A stretch of DNA of 36,254 nucleotides from Actinomycetota bacterium (GCA_005787345.1 SYBH01000023.1:1-36254); one strand, 5' to 3'; positions 7,559 to 16,040 are shown, numbered from the stretch's first letter. The notes: a model not told the origin generated them from the sequence alone. Made by a program: numbers and translations.

Positions 7559-8359
7559 ATGGGTCGTTCCGACCCTGCAGCACTTTCACTTCACAACGTC
7601 ACGCTTGTTCGTGAAGGCCGAGCGATCTTGAACAACGTCTCCTGGATGGTGGGCGCTGACGAGCGATGGGTCGTGCTCGGGCGAAATGGTTGCGGGAAAT
7701 CCACGTTGATGAAGATTGCGTCGCTGTATTTGCACCCATCCTCGGGTGATGTCGAGGTGCTGGGCGAGAAACTCGGACGTACCGATGTGCGCTCACTGCG
7801 AAAGCGCATTGGTGTTGCCAGTTCGGGAATGGCAGACCAACTTCGATCCGATCTGATTGCAACCGACGTCGTCATGACGGCAAAAAACGCAGCGCTCGAA
7901 CCCTGGTGGCATACCTACGATGAGGCTGACCGCCAGCGAGCGCTGGACTGTCTCGAGCGAATGGAGATTGGTCGTTTGGCTAATCGCAGTTTCGCCACGT
8001 TGTCATCGGGTGAAAAGCAGCGAGTGTTACTGGCCCGAACCCTGATGCCACAGCCGGGTCTTCTTCTTCTCGACGAGCCCACCGCTGGGCTCGACCTCGC
8101 TGGACGCGAGGACCTTGTTCGCACTCTGGGTATTCTCGCAGCTGGAGTCGACACGCCAGCAACAGTGCTCGTCACCCATCACGTCGAGGAAATCCCAGAA
8201 GGGTTCACAAATATCTTGATGCTTCGCGAAGGCCAGGTGCTCACTGCCGGCCCGCTTGACATTGTGCTCACTGAATCGAATCTTTCCGAATGCTTCGAGA
8301 TGCCGCTTGGTCTCGAACGGCGACATGGTCGATGGTGGGCTTGGGGACTCGAAGCATGA
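7559..8359 (+). CDS. ABC transporter ATP-binding protein without cognate permease
   Basis: A 266-residue single ABC ATPase domain. Walker A is GRNGCGKST (about 42-50), the Q-loop region follows, the signature is LSSGEKQR, Walker B is LLLLDEPT with the D-loop AGLDL, and the H-loop is VTHHVEE. The overall sequence resembles the lone ATPases annotated as ModF/YlmA-like. No membrane component lies beside it unless it works with the downstream CNNM-type proteins, which are not ABC permeases. The start ATG 7559 is six bases after secG, and its stop overlaps the next start (ATGA), so it is translated with the CNNM pair. Substrate or cellular role unknown. Confidence 0.85.
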   Translation: MGRSDPAALSLHNVTLVREGRAILNNVSWMVGADERWVVLGRNGCGKSTLMKIASLYLHPSSGDVEVLGEKLGRTDVRSLRKRIGVASSGMADQLRSDLIATDVVMTAKNAALEPWWHTYDEADRQRALDCLERMEIGRLANRSFATLSSGEKQRVLLARTLMPQPGLLLLDEPTAGLDLAGREDLVRTLGILAAGVDTPATVLVTHHVEEIPEGFTNILMLREGQVLTAGPLDIVLTESNLSECFEMPLGLERRHGRWWAWGLEA

Positions 8360-9708
8360 ACCCGGCATTGGGCCTTGTTGGGTTGTTTTTTCTGATTATC
8401 GCCAACGGGTTCTTCGTTGCGGCCGAATTCGCGCTTGTTGCTGTCGATCGGGCGAAGGTTGAAAACGACGTCGATTCGGGTCGACGTCGCGCTCGAGTTG
8501 CCAAGGACCTCCTTGCGCACCTGTCGTTTCATCTGTCCGGCGCTCAACTCGGAATCACAGTGACATCACTGCTCATCGGTTTCTTGGTAGGGCCTGCGAT
8601 CGCAGAACTCCTGCACCCCGCGCTTGAGCCGTTGGTGGGTTCGACTGCGATGATTGGCGTTTCGTTAGTGATCGCAATCTTTCTCGCAACAGTCGTGCAG
8701 ATGATTGTCGGCGAGTTAGTACCGAAGGGTCTTGCCGTCGCCCGGCCCGAGACAACGGTTTACCTTCTCGGTCCGCTTGTACGAATATACGGAATCATTT
8801 TTGGTCCGCTCATTCGCATGTTGAATGGAGCGGCGAACCGCACCGTTCGCTTGCTCGGCATAGAGCCAACTGAAGAGCTTTCGCATGTTCGAACTCTTTC
8901 GGAAATGCAAATTCTTGTGAGTGCGTCAAGTCGCGGAGGAGTCCTTGATGACTCGGCATCGCAGTTGCTCACGCGATCGATTCGATTCGAAGGAAAGAGT
9001 GCAGAAGATGTGCTCGTCCCGCGCACGGCTGTTACGGCTCTTCAGAGTTCTGCCACGGTTGATGCACTCGTCGAGGCGTCTGTCTCAACGGGACATTCGC
9101 GTTTCCTTGTCTACGGTGAGGATCTCGACGACATCGTTGGGACCGTCCATGTGCGATCTGTTCATGCCGTACCTCGCGCTCAACGTTCCACCACATTGGT
9201 GTCGTCGTTGATGCGCCCCATGCTGGAGTTGCCCGAGAGTCGCGATCTTGCTGATGTGCTTCGGGATTTGCGTCGGGCCAGAACTCATCTCGCAGTGGTG
9301 GTCGACGAATACGGAGGCACTGCGGGGATCATTACGCTCGAAGACATTCTTGAAGAAATCGTCGGCGAAATCGGCGACGAACACGACCGTCGCATGCCCT
9401 CAGCGGTGGTTCCCGGTAGGCGAAATGAATGGTCGTTACCTGGTGGGCTTCATCCCGATGAAGTCGCCGACCAAGTCGGATGCGTGATCCCCGAAGGTGA
9501 GTACGAAACCTTTGCCGGATTCCTTCTTGATCAACTCGGACATCTACCTGCCGTCGGCGAGAAAGTGCTCTGGGGTGACTGGAGCTTTGAAGTCGTTGAG
9601 ATGGATCGACGTCGCATCTCTCAAGTCACCGCTCGGGTGACGGTACCGGATGGTGCTGACGACGCTGCTGGCGGTCCTTCGACAAGTCGAAAGAAGAGGG
9701 ACGACTGA
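8356..9708 (+). CDS. CNNM/HlyC-type membrane protein (DUF21, CBS pair, CorC_HlyC domain)
   Basis: A 450-residue protein of the CNNM/CorC family, implicated elsewhere in Mg2+ transport or homeostasis. The N-terminal DUF21 region has hydrophobic helices (about 4-25, 70-95, 105-130) with family residues in NGFFVAAEFALV and GELVPKGLA. A CBS pair follows (about 205-325), containing VVVDEYGGTAGIITLEDILEEIVGEI, and the C-terminal CorC_HlyC domain (about 350-430) is present. Start: an upstream in-frame ATG exists, but ATG 8356 overlaps the ABC ATPase stop and begins right before the first helix. The next gene is a shorter paralogue; paired genes of this kind occur in Mycobacterium (Rv1842c-Rv1841c as I recall). 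Ion specificity cannot be read from sequence. Confidence 0.9.
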   Translation: MNPALGLVGLFFLIIANGFFVAAEFALVAVDRAKVENDVDSGRRRARVAKDLLAHLSFHLSGAQLGITVTSLLIGFLVGPAIAELLHPALEPLVGSTAMIGVSLVIAIFLATVVQMIVGELVPKGLAVARPETTVYLLGPLVRIYGIIFGPLIRMLNGAANRTVRLLGIEPTEELSHVRTLSEMQILVSASSRGGVLDDSASQLLTRSIRFEGKSAEDVLVPRTAVTALQSSATVDALVEASVSTGHSRFLVYGEDLDDIVGTVHVRSVHAVPRAQRSTTLVSSLMRPMLELPESRDLADVLRDLRRARTHLAVVVDEYGGTAGIITLEDILEEIVGEIGDEHDRRMPSAVVPGRRNEWSLPGGLHPDEVADQVGCVIPEGEYETFAGFLLDQLGHLPAVGEKVLWGDWSFEVVEMDRRRISQVTARVTVPDGADDAAGGPSTSRKKRDD

Positions 9709-9709
9709 T

Positions 9710-10741
9710 ATGTGGCCGTTCCTTCTCGTCATCATTCTCCTCGCCGTAAATGGTTTTTTCGTTGCGCTTGAGTTTGCGCTTGTGGGTTCTCGTCGTAGTC
9801 GACTCGAGCCGCTCGCCAACGCAGGTGATCGCTCTGCGATTCGCGCACTCGCAGCGATGAAGGAACTGAGTGTTCAACTTGCAGGGGCACAGTTGGGCAT
9901 CACCGTCGCGTCACTACTGCTCGGTCTTGTCGGTGAACCCGCATTCGCCCACCTCATCGAATCTGTTGCTGATAATGCTTCATGGGTTCCGCAAGGATGG
10001 GTTCGCCCCGTTTCAGCGGTAATCGGCCTCCTTGTGATCGTATTTGCTCACATGGTTTTGGGTGAGATGGTGCCGAAGAATTTGACCCTCGCACACCCCG
10101 AATCGGTTCTGAAGATCGTGAGCGGACCGAATCGTGCCTATCTGTTGTTCGCTCGTCCTCTCGTTATCGTGCTCAATTGGTTTGGGAACGTGGGCGTACG
10201 GATGTTTGGAGTTGAGCCGAAAGACGAACTTTCCGATGCGCATTCGGCGCAGGAACTCGCGGTGCTGGTTTCAGTGTCACACGAAGAAGGAGCCATACCG
10301 GATTTCTCGGCGGAACTTCTCTCTGGAGTTTTGGATTTCGGTCAGCGAACGGTGACTTCGGTGATGGTTGGGCGCGATTCAGTTGCCGCTGTTTCTATAG
10401 AAGCGACGCCACGTGAACTTGAACAAGCAGTTCGCGAACTCGGGCACACACGGCTGTTAGTCGTTGGTGACGGCGGGATCGACGACGTGCGCGGCTTTCT
10501 CCATGCGAAAGATTTACTCACCATCCCTGATTCGGAAATCGACAACCCAGTTCCACCACGGTTAGTGCGTCCGACGCTCGAAACTGAATGCGATAAGCGA
10601 CTTGAGGAACTCTTGACAAAAATGCAGTCGACGCGAGTGCACTTCGCAACCGTTTACAACGATGATGAATCAACCGCCGGGATCGTGACTCTCGACGATC
10701 TTCTTGAAGAGTTGCTAAGTGACCTGACCGAAGAGGATTAG
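9710..10741 (+). CDS. CNNM-type membrane protein paralogue lacking the CorC_HlyC domain
   Basis: A 343-residue second copy of the DUF21-CBS architecture. It starts MWPFLLVIILLAVNGFFVALEFALVG, has the conserved GEMVPKNLTLAHPE block after the third helix, and a CBS pair ending VTLDDLLEELLSDLTEED. It stops where its neighbour continues into the CorC_HlyC domain, and the frame is clean, so the shorter form looks natural. Start ATG 9710 lies one base after the previous stop with GAGGG upstream; an earlier in-frame start would lie inside the preceding gene. Tight spacing implies the two act together, perhaps as a heteromer. Its stop (TTAG at 10738-10741) overlaps the stop of convergent fabI. Confidence 0.89.
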   Translation: MWPFLLVIILLAVNGFFVALEFALVGSRRSRLEPLANAGDRSAIRALAAMKELSVQLAGAQLGITVASLLLGLVGEPAFAHLIESVADNASWVPQGWVRPVSAVIGLLVIVFAHMVLGEMVPKNLTLAHPESVLKIVSGPNRAYLLFARPLVIVLNWFGNVGVRMFGVEPKDELSDAHSAQELAVLVSVSHEEGAIPDFSAELLSGVLDFGQRTVTSVMVGRDSVAAVSIEATPRELEQAVRELGHTRLLVVGDGGIDDVRGFLHAKDLLTIPDSEIDNPVPPRLVRPTLETECDKRLEELLTKMQSTRVHFATVYNDDESTAGIVTLDDLLEELLSDLTEED

Positions 10742-11505
10742 GCGCCAGTGGCGTGGTAACCGCCATCGACATGCACGATCTCCGCAGTTGTTTGTGGGAA
10801 CCAATCCGAGAGCAGTACAACACAGGCCTTTGCTACTGCACTGGAATCGCGAACATTCCAGCCAAGGGGCGCGCGTTCATCCCACACGTCTTCGAACTTT
10901 GAAAACCCCGGAATTGAACGCGCTGCGATGGTCTTGATTGGACCCGCCGCAACGAGATTGACACGAATTTGCTGAGGGCCCAGATAGCGGGCGAGATAGC
11001 GAGATGTGGATTCAAGCGCTGACTTGGCAACTCCCATCCAGTCGTAGGAAGGCCAAGAAACGGTGTTGTCGAAATCGAGACCGACGATGGAGCCACCCTC
11101 TGTCATAAGGGGAGCGACAACGTCGGCGAGGGCTTTGAGCGAGTACGCCGAAATGTTCATGGCTACCGAGACGTCTTCCCATGTGGCATCCATGAAGGTG
11201 CCGCCCAAACAGACCGGCGGAGCGAAGCCAATCGAATGAAGCGCACCATCGACGCGCCCCCATTTCTTCGCGAGGTGTTCCCGGGCGGCATCAAGATGTT
11301 CAGGAACCGAGACATCGAGTTCGATGACCTCGGGTTCTACGTCAAGTTTCTTTGCGGCCTTAAGTGTGTGTTTCATGCCAGCGCCCACGCCAGTGAGAAC
11401 GATCTCGGCCCCTTCTTGCTGAGCGAGACGAGCGACGCCAAAGCCAAGCGAGGAGTCATTGAGCACTCCAGTCATCAACAGTCGCTTACCTTCAAGCAGT
11501 CCCAT
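10738..11505 (-). CDS. fabI: Enoyl-[acyl-carrier-protein] reductase, FabI/InhA type
   Basis: This reductase uses NAD(P)H to reduce the enoyl-ACP double bond in the last step of each fatty acid elongation cycle. The 255 residues follow InhA closely: MGLLEGKRLLMTGVL, an LDV block, HSIGFAP, SIVGLDFD, and the catalytic set Tyr154-x2-Met157-x3-Lys161 in YDWMGVAKSAL, then NLVAAGPIKT, GWNVRDSS and HVDGGYH. Start: ATG 11505 has GGAGG four bases upstream and gives the InhA-like N-terminus; a longer in-frame start at 11556 is less likely. The gene is monocistronic, convergent with the CNNM pair (four-base overlap of stops) and divergent from the F420-reductase gene. The isoniazid/triclosan target class is known; drug response here is not predictable. 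Confidence 0.94.
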   Translation of the reverse strand: MGLLEGKRLLMTGVLNDSSLGFGVARLAQQEGAEIVLTGVGAGMKHTLKAAKKLDVEPEVIELDVSVPEHLDAAREHLAKKWGRVDGALHSIGFAPPVCLGGTFMDATWEDVSVAMNISAYSLKALADVVAPLMTEGGSIVGLDFDNTVSWPSYDWMGVAKSALESTSRYLARYLGPQQIRVNLVAAGPIKTIAARSIPGFSKFEDVWDERAPLGWNVRDSSAVAKACVVLLSDWFPQTTAEIVHVDGGYHATGA

Positions 11506-11533
11506 AGTTCCTCCGATCGCGGTTGCAGCAGAG

Positions 11534-11539
11534 ACGTTA
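11534..11539 (-). promoter_or_regulatory. -10 element (TAACGT) for fabI
   Basis: On the minus strand TAACGT would start transcription near 11527, leaving a leader of about 22 bases that holds GGAGG before ATG 11505. Unlike several other genes here, fabI therefore has a normal leader. Confidence 0.45.
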
Positions 11540-11543
11540 CGTT

Positions 11544-11562
11544 GCCGAACCCGCAATTCGGC
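11544..11562. promoter_or_regulatory. GCCGAA/TTCGGC dyad upstream of the fabI -10
   Basis: GCCGAA and TTCGGC flank a seven-base spacer just upstream of the predicted fabI -10, about where the -35 region would be. It is a candidate operator for a fatty-acid regulator or for the divergent F420-reductase gene. No known consensus is recognised. Confidence 0.3.
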
Positions 11563-11593
11563 GGAACAGCACGATGAGGGAGCGATGGTCCGC

Positions 11594-11599
11594 TACGGT
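11594..11599 (+). promoter_or_regulatory. -10 element (TACGGT), leaderless F420-reductase promoter
   Basis: TACGGT ends seven bases before ATG 11607, with no Shine-Dalgarno sequence between. It supports ATG 11607 over the in-frame ATG 11574. Confidence 0.6.
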
Positions 11600-11606
11600 T
11601 CGCCGC

Positions 11607-12275
11607 ATGCAGATCGGAATCGTGGGTGCTACGGGCCCAGCAGGAAGCGCCCTCGGAATCAGACTCGCTTCGGCAGGCCATCAGGTCATCCTTGGCTCAC
11701 GAAGCGAGGAACGAGCGGCCGAGGTCGTCAATGGAATCCTCACCAAGTGGCCCGATCGCAACCTCTCAATCACCGCAGCCGACAACGCTGGTGCAGCATC
11801 GGCACAACTGATCGTGATCGCGACTCCATGGGACGCGGCATGGACAACGGCAAAGTCGGTCTCCGATCTCCTCGAAGGCAAGATCGTGATTTGTATGGCG
11901 AATGCGCTCATCCGCGTTGGCCACGAATTCCAGCCCCTCGTACCTCCGCGCGGATCTGTCGCTGCCAGCGTCCAGGCTGCAGTTCCCCGTTCACTTGTTG
12001 TCGGTGCGTTGCATCACGTTCCGGCAAAAGAACTTGCCGACCTCGACCACCCGATCGAGAGCGACGTGCTGGTCTGCTCCGATCACCCGGTGGCAAAGCG
12101 AGTTTCAATGGATCTCATTAACGAAATGCCAAACATGAGGGCTCTCGATGCCGGTGACCTCACCCAGGCCGCGCCGATTGAAGCGTTCACCGCAGTGCTG
12201 CTCGAACTGAATCTCAAGTACAAGACCCGCGTTGCGGTGAAGTTCACCGGAATCGATCCCGAAAAGCTTCGATGA
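11607..12275 (+). CDS. NADPH-dependent F420 reductase (F420H2:NADP oxidoreductase)
   Basis: A 222-residue protein of the Fno/NpdG family, which moves hydride between F420H2 and NADP in the cytoplasm. The N-terminal dinucleotide motif is GIVGATGPAGSALGIRLASAG (broken here: GIVGATGPAG, then SALGIRLA), followed by LGSRSEERA, whose Ser-Arg pair is typical of NADP-binding members. VIATPWDA and AVPRSLVVGALHHVPA are further family blocks. Start ATG 11607 gives MQIGIVGATG and has a leaderless -10. The stop overlaps the mshC start (ATGA), so the two are one transcript. It implies that the cell makes F420, although no F420 synthesis gene lies in the window. Family assignment is good; direction of the reaction in vivo is not known. 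Confidence 0.82.
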   Translation: MQIGIVGATGPAGSALGIRLASAGHQVILGSRSEERAAEVVNGILTKWPDRNLSITAADNAGAASAQLIVIATPWDAAWTTAKSVSDLLEGKIVICMANALIRVGHEFQPLVPPRGSVAASVQAAVPRSLVVGALHHVPAKELADLDHPIESDVLVCSDHPVAKRVSMDLINEMPNMRALDAGDLTQAAPIEAFTAVLLELNLKYKTRVAVKFTGIDPEKLR

Positions 12276-13447
12276 CTAGGGCAACTGTGGCCGGCCCGAT
12301 GCGCCTTTACGACACCGCTCGCCGCGAGGTTGTTCCGTTTGAGCCCGATCCCGTTGTTCTTATGTACACCTGCGGTATCACGCCGTACGACGCCACACAT
12401 CTTGGTCATGCGGCGACCTACGTCACCTACGACGTGTTGCAGCGGCGTTTACGAGATCTAGGTCATGAAACTCGATGTGTTCGCAACGTCACTGACGTCG
12501 ATGACGATCTTCTCCGCAAAGCCCGTGAACTGGGCGTTCACTATCTCGATCTGGCCGCGGCCGAAACCGCTCGGTTCGATGCGGATATGGAAGCGCTTAA
12601 TGTCGTCGAATGTTGGAGTGAACCACGTGCCACTTCAGCAATCGCTGACATTCGCGGTTTCATCGGCATGGTGCTTGATCAGGGTCATGCCTATGAAAGC
12701 GGCGGCTCTGTCTATTTCGATGTCAGTTCCTTCGACCGCTTCGGCCAGGTTTCCCATTACAGCCGCGAACAAATGATCGACCTTGCTCGTCAGCATGGTG
12801 GCAATCCCGACGATCCCAACAAACGCGATCCTCTCGATTTCGTTCTTTGGCAGCCATCTGCGCCCGATGAACCCAGCTGGGAATCGTTGTGGGGGCCGGG
12901 GCGTCCGGGCTGGCATATCGAGTGCTCAGCACTTGCTCTTCGCGAGCTCGACACCACCATTGATCTTCATGGCGGTGGCTCCGACCTCATCTTCCCGCAT
13001 CACGAATGTGAAGCAGCTCAGAGCGAAGCCGCCACCGGACAGCCCTTTGTGCGCCACTGGATGCACCAGGCAATGGTTCGCATGGACGGCGAAAAGATGT
13101 CGAAGTCGCTCGGCAATCTGGTTTTCATCAGCGAATTACGCAAGACCTGGGACGTTCGTGCGATTCGTTTGGGGATCGTTGCGCACCATTATCGCGACTC
13201 ATGGGAATGGCATGACGAAATCATGCCGATCTCAGCAGCTCGTCTTGAACTCTGGTTGGCTGCCACAACTGCTCCGGGTGCTGTCGATAGTCAGACAGCA
13301 CTTGATGCGGTCCGGGTGCGTCTCGATGACGATCTAGATACGCCGGGAGCAGTTGAAGCAATTGACCGAGCGGTGGAACGAGGCGAGGGTGTGGCGTCCG
13401 CCGCAAAACTCCTCGGCGTCTTCCTCGTTGGCGAGCCTCAGCGCTGA
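12272..13447 (+). CDS. mshC: Mycothiol ligase MshC (cysteine:GlcN-Ins ligase)
   Basis: MshC joins cysteine to glucosaminyl-inositol, the penultimate step of mycothiol synthesis, and derives from cysteinyl-tRNA synthetase. The 391 residues end after the catalytic core, without the anticodon-binding tail of CysS (about 460 residues), and the block YTCGITPYDATHLGHAATY (about 32-50) is that of MshC. Zinc ligands are Cys34, the cysteine in ECSAL and the histidine/cysteine of FPHHECE; the ATP-binding KMSKS loop is in GEKMSKSLGN. Start ATG 12272 overlaps the F420-reductase stop; ATG 12299 (MRLYDT) is an alternative with no better signal. CysS is the rejected alternative. Presence of MshC is a strong marker for Actinobacteria. 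Confidence 0.9.
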   Translation: MTRATVAGPMRLYDTARREVVPFEPDPVVLMYTCGITPYDATHLGHAATYVTYDVLQRRLRDLGHETRCVRNVTDVDDDLLRKARELGVHYLDLAAAETARFDADMEALNVVECWSEPRATSAIADIRGFIGMVLDQGHAYESGGSVYFDVSSFDRFGQVSHYSREQMIDLARQHGGNPDDPNKRDPLDFVLWQPSAPDEPSWESLWGPGRPGWHIECSALALRELDTTIDLHGGGSDLIFPHHECEAAQSEAATGQPFVRHWMHQAMVRMDGEKMSKSLGNLVFISELRKTWDVRAIRLGIVAHHYRDSWEWHDEIMPISAARLELWLAATTAPGAVDSQTALDAVRVRLDDDLDTPGAVEAIDRAVERGEGVASAAKLLGVFLVGEPQR

Positions 13448-13484
13448 TCTTGTAACTACTTCCGGGGCGTCAGAGCGCAACGGG

Positions 13485-13490
13485 TACGCT
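13485..13490 (+). promoter_or_regulatory. -10 element (TACGCT), leaderless thrS promoter
   Basis: TACGCT ends seven bases before ATG 13498 in the 50-base mshC-thrS gap. There is no Shine-Dalgarno sequence and no room for a T-box leader, so T-box control of thrS can be excluded here. Confidence 0.6.
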
Positions 13491-13497
13491 CGCCGTT

Positions 13498-15447
13498 ATG
13501 TCTGACGAGATCACGATCACCCTTCCTGACGGTTCCGAGCGCTCTGTTCCCGCCGGTACAACCGTCGCTGGGCTTGCCTCGTCCATTGGTTCGCGCCTCG
13601 CGAAGGCGGCCGTTATCGGCGCCGTGAATGGCACCGAGCGAGATCTCGTTTGGCCGCTCGAGGGTGGCGATGAGGTTTCGATCATCACCGAGACCGACGA
13701 GCGTGGTCTGTTCACCATTCGCCACTCGACTGCCCACGTGCTGGCCCAAGCGGTCCTCGACCTGTTCCCGGGGGCCACGTTTGCGATCGGTCCGCCCATT
13801 GAGAATGGCTTCTATTACGACTTCGAACTTGCTGACGGCGGAACGTTCACGCCTGATGATCTTGAGCGTCTCGATAAGCGAATGCGCGAGATCATCGCCG
13901 AAAAGCAACCGTTCATTCGCGACGAAATTCCTGAAGACGCTGCCCTCGAACTTTTCAGTGGTCACAAATACAAGTGCGAAATCATTCGTGGCGCCGCCGA
14001 TGACCCCACTTCGGCAACCGAATCGGGTCTCGTGCGAACCTACGAGAACCCACCCCGTTTCATTGATCTCTGTAGGGGGCCTCACGTTCCTGATACTGGC
14101 CGACTTGGTCATTTCAAACTCATGCGTGTTGCCGGGGCCTATTGGCGTGGTGACGAACGCAACCCGATGCTTCAGCGCATCTACGGAACTGCATGGGCAT
14201 CGAAGAAAGACCTCGAGGCCTATCTCAAGCGTCTCGAAGAAGCCGCCGAACGCGATCACCGAAAACTTGCGACTGAACTTGATCTCCTGAGTTTCCCGTC
14301 GGAGTTGGGAGGCGGTCTTGCGGTGTGGCATCCGAAGGGTGCACTCGTCCGGAAGTTGATGGAGGATTACAGCCGCGATCGTCACGAGAAGGGTGACTAC
14401 CAGTTCGTTGTTACGCCGCACCTTGCGAACGCGAATTTGTTTGAGACCTCAGGTCATCTGGATTTCTACAAAGACGGCATGTATCCGCCAATGGAAATGG
14501 ACAACGGGTCCTACTACCCGAAGCCCATGAACTGCCCGATGCACTGCCTAATCTTCCGCAGTCGTCAGCGCAGCTATCGCGAGCTTCCGCTCCGCCTGTT
14601 TGAACTGGGCACGGTGTATCGCTACGAAAGAGCCGGAACCCTCCATGGCCTCATGCGAATTCGTGGGTTCACGCAAGACGACAGTCACATCTACTGCACT
14701 GAAGAACAACTGCAAGACGAAATCGCTTCACTTCTCGATTTCGTAATGAGTGTTCTTCGTGCCTTCGGCTTCACCGAATTCACCGCCAACCTCAGTACGA
14801 AGGATCCCGACAAGCATGTTGGGAGCGACGAAATCTGGGAGAAAGCGACTGGGGCGTTGAAGAACGCACTCGAGCAGTACGGCTTGGAGTATTCGGTCAA
14901 AGAGGGAGACGCCGCGTTCTACGGTCCCAAGATCGACATCGATATCAAAGATGCAATCGGACGGACGTGGCAGCTCAGCACGATCCAGTGCGATTTCAAC
15001 CTTCCCGAGCGCTTCGAACTCGAATACGTGTCCGATGATGGTTCGCGTAAGCGACCCATCATGTTGCACCGTGCGTTGTTCGGATCAATTGAACGATTTT
15101 TCGGCGTGCTCCTCGAGCATTACGCAGGAGCGTTCCCGGCGTGGCTCGCACCGGTGCAGGTGCGCATCCTTCCCGTGCGCGACGATCACGATGCGCACGG
15201 TCGTTTGCTGGTCGCCAGCCTCCGAGCCCGTGGTTACCGAGCAGACATGGTCGAAGCGGACGAACCGCTTGGTGGTCGGATCCGTAAGGCAAAACTCGAA
15301 AAACTTCCATATGTGCTTGTGATCGGTGACGACGATGTCGCTCACGCAACCGTTGGCGTGAATCCACGTGGGGGAGAGGTCGAGCGCAATGTGGCCTTTG
15401 AATCGTTCGTTGAGCGTCTCGCCGCGGACGTCGTTGGTCACTCGTAA
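13498..15447 (+). CDS. thrS: Threonyl-tRNA synthetase
   Basis: ThrRS charges tRNA-Thr in the cytoplasm. The 649 residues have the full bacterial architecture: N-terminal TGS domain (1-62), editing domain with His76 and His80 in HSTAHVLAQ and the Cys/His pair in DLCRGPHVP, class II catalytic core (motif 1 region, zinc cysteine in MNCPMHC, motif 2 RYERAGTLHGLMRIRGFTQDD, motif 3 near MLHRALFGSIERF) and the C-terminal anticodon-binding domain from about 545 (VRILPVRDDHD). The ATG is fixed by the leaderless -10. It heads the conserved actinobacterial order thrS-HIT-pgsA-patA-pimA. Confidence 0.98.
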   Translation: MSDEITITLPDGSERSVPAGTTVAGLASSIGSRLAKAAVIGAVNGTERDLVWPLEGGDEVSIITETDERGLFTIRHSTAHVLAQAVLDLFPGATFAIGPPIENGFYYDFELADGGTFTPDDLERLDKRMREIIAEKQPFIRDEIPEDAALELFSGHKYKCEIIRGAADDPTSATESGLVRTYENPPRFIDLCRGPHVPDTGRLGHFKLMRVAGAYWRGDERNPMLQRIYGTAWASKKDLEAYLKRLEEAAERDHRKLATELDLLSFPSELGGGLAVWHPKGALVRKLMEDYSRDRHEKGDYQFVVTPHLANANLFETSGHLDFYKDGMYPPMEMDNGSYYPKPMNCPMHCLIFRSRQRSYRELPLRLFELGTVYRYERAGTLHGLMRIRGFTQDDSHIYCTEEQLQDEIASLLDFVMSVLRAFGFTEFTANLSTKDPDKHVGSDEIWEKATGALKNALEQYGLEYSVKEGDAAFYGPKIDIDIKDAIGRTWQLSTIQCDFNLPERFELEYVSDDGSRKRPIMLHRALFGSIERFFGVLLEHYAGAFPAWLAPVQVRILPVRDDHDAHGRLLVASLRARGYRADMVEADEPLGGRIRKAKLEKLPYVLVIGDDDVAHATVGVNPRGGEVERNVAFESFVERLAADVVGHS

Positions 15448-15450
15448 TCC

Positions 15451-15975
15451 ATGTCCGACGTACCGCACCTTGATCAACTTTGGGCGGGATGGCGATCGTC
15501 GTACATCACCGCGGTGACGCAGCCCGGTGACACCTCGCTCGATCCGGACGAGAACGGTTCGCTCTTCGAACGCGTCCTCTCACTTCCCGATGACGAGGGC
15601 ATGGTTGTTCATCGCGGAACGACATGCTCAGTGCTTCTCAACGCGTACCCGTATACAAGTGGGCATCTGCTCGTGGTACCGAATCGCGCTGTGGCCGAAC
15701 TCGAGGGCCTGACCGATGAAGAACTTGAAGAGATGGCGCATCTTTCAAGAGATGCAGTGATTGCGCTCAAGGGTGCCTATCGCTGCGACGGAGTAAACGT
15801 TGGACTGAATCTTGGTCGTGCTGCGGGCGCCGGCGTTCCTGATCATCTGCACACCCACGTACTTCCTCGGTGGGATGCCGACAGCAATTTCATGACCTCA
15901 ATTGCTCTTGCTCGTGTTCTGCCAGAACCGCTTGACGCAACGCTGCAGAAGGTTCGAGCAGCCTGGCCCACCTGA
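15451..15975 (+). CDS. HIT family hydrolase/phosphorylase (Ap4A phosphorylase-like)
   Basis: A 174-residue histidine-triad protein with the catalytic motif His132-Leu-His134-Thr-His136 in DHLHTHVLPRW. Earlier family blocks are LLNAYPYTSGHLLVVPNR and GVNVGLNLGRAAGAGVPDH. In Mycobacterium the gene in the same place after thrS (Rv2613c) encodes a diadenosine tetraphosphate phosphorylase, so breakdown of Ap4A made by aminoacyl-tRNA synthetases is the likely role. The ATG lies three bases after the thrS stop, so the genes are co-transcribed and the substrate may come partly from its neighbour. Exact substrate is inferred from synteny. Confidence 0.9.
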   Translation: MSDVPHLDQLWAGWRSSYITAVTQPGDTSLDPDENGSLFERVLSLPDDEGMVVHRGTTCSVLLNAYPYTSGHLLVVPNRAVAELEGLTDEELEEMAHLSRDAVIALKGAYRCDGVNVGLNLGRAAGAGVPDHLHTHVLPRWDADSNFMTSIALARVLPEPLDATLQKVRAAWPT

Positions 15976-16006
15976 TCCATAGCGACTGCCACCGTGAAGG
16001 CATCCT

Positions 16007-16030
16007 GGCCGCGGGTGTGCGACCGTGGCC
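16007..16030 (+). terminator. Hairpin after the HIT gene, possible terminator
   Basis: GGCCGCGG and CCGTGGCC form an eight-base-pair stem with one G-U pair and an eight-base loop, 32 bases after the HIT stop and before the next -10 element. No T-tract follows, so T-less termination is the most that can be claimed. Confidence 0.4.
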
Positions 16031-16040
16031 CGTAGGCGGC

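Noticed and set aside
12272-13447. Cysteinyl-tRNA synthetase CysS
   Set aside because: The protein lacks the anticodon-binding tail and carries the CGITPYDATHLGHAATY block of MshC.
13448-13497. T-box or other leader upstream of thrS
   Set aside because: Only 50 bases separate mshC and thrS and a leaderless -10 occupies the end.
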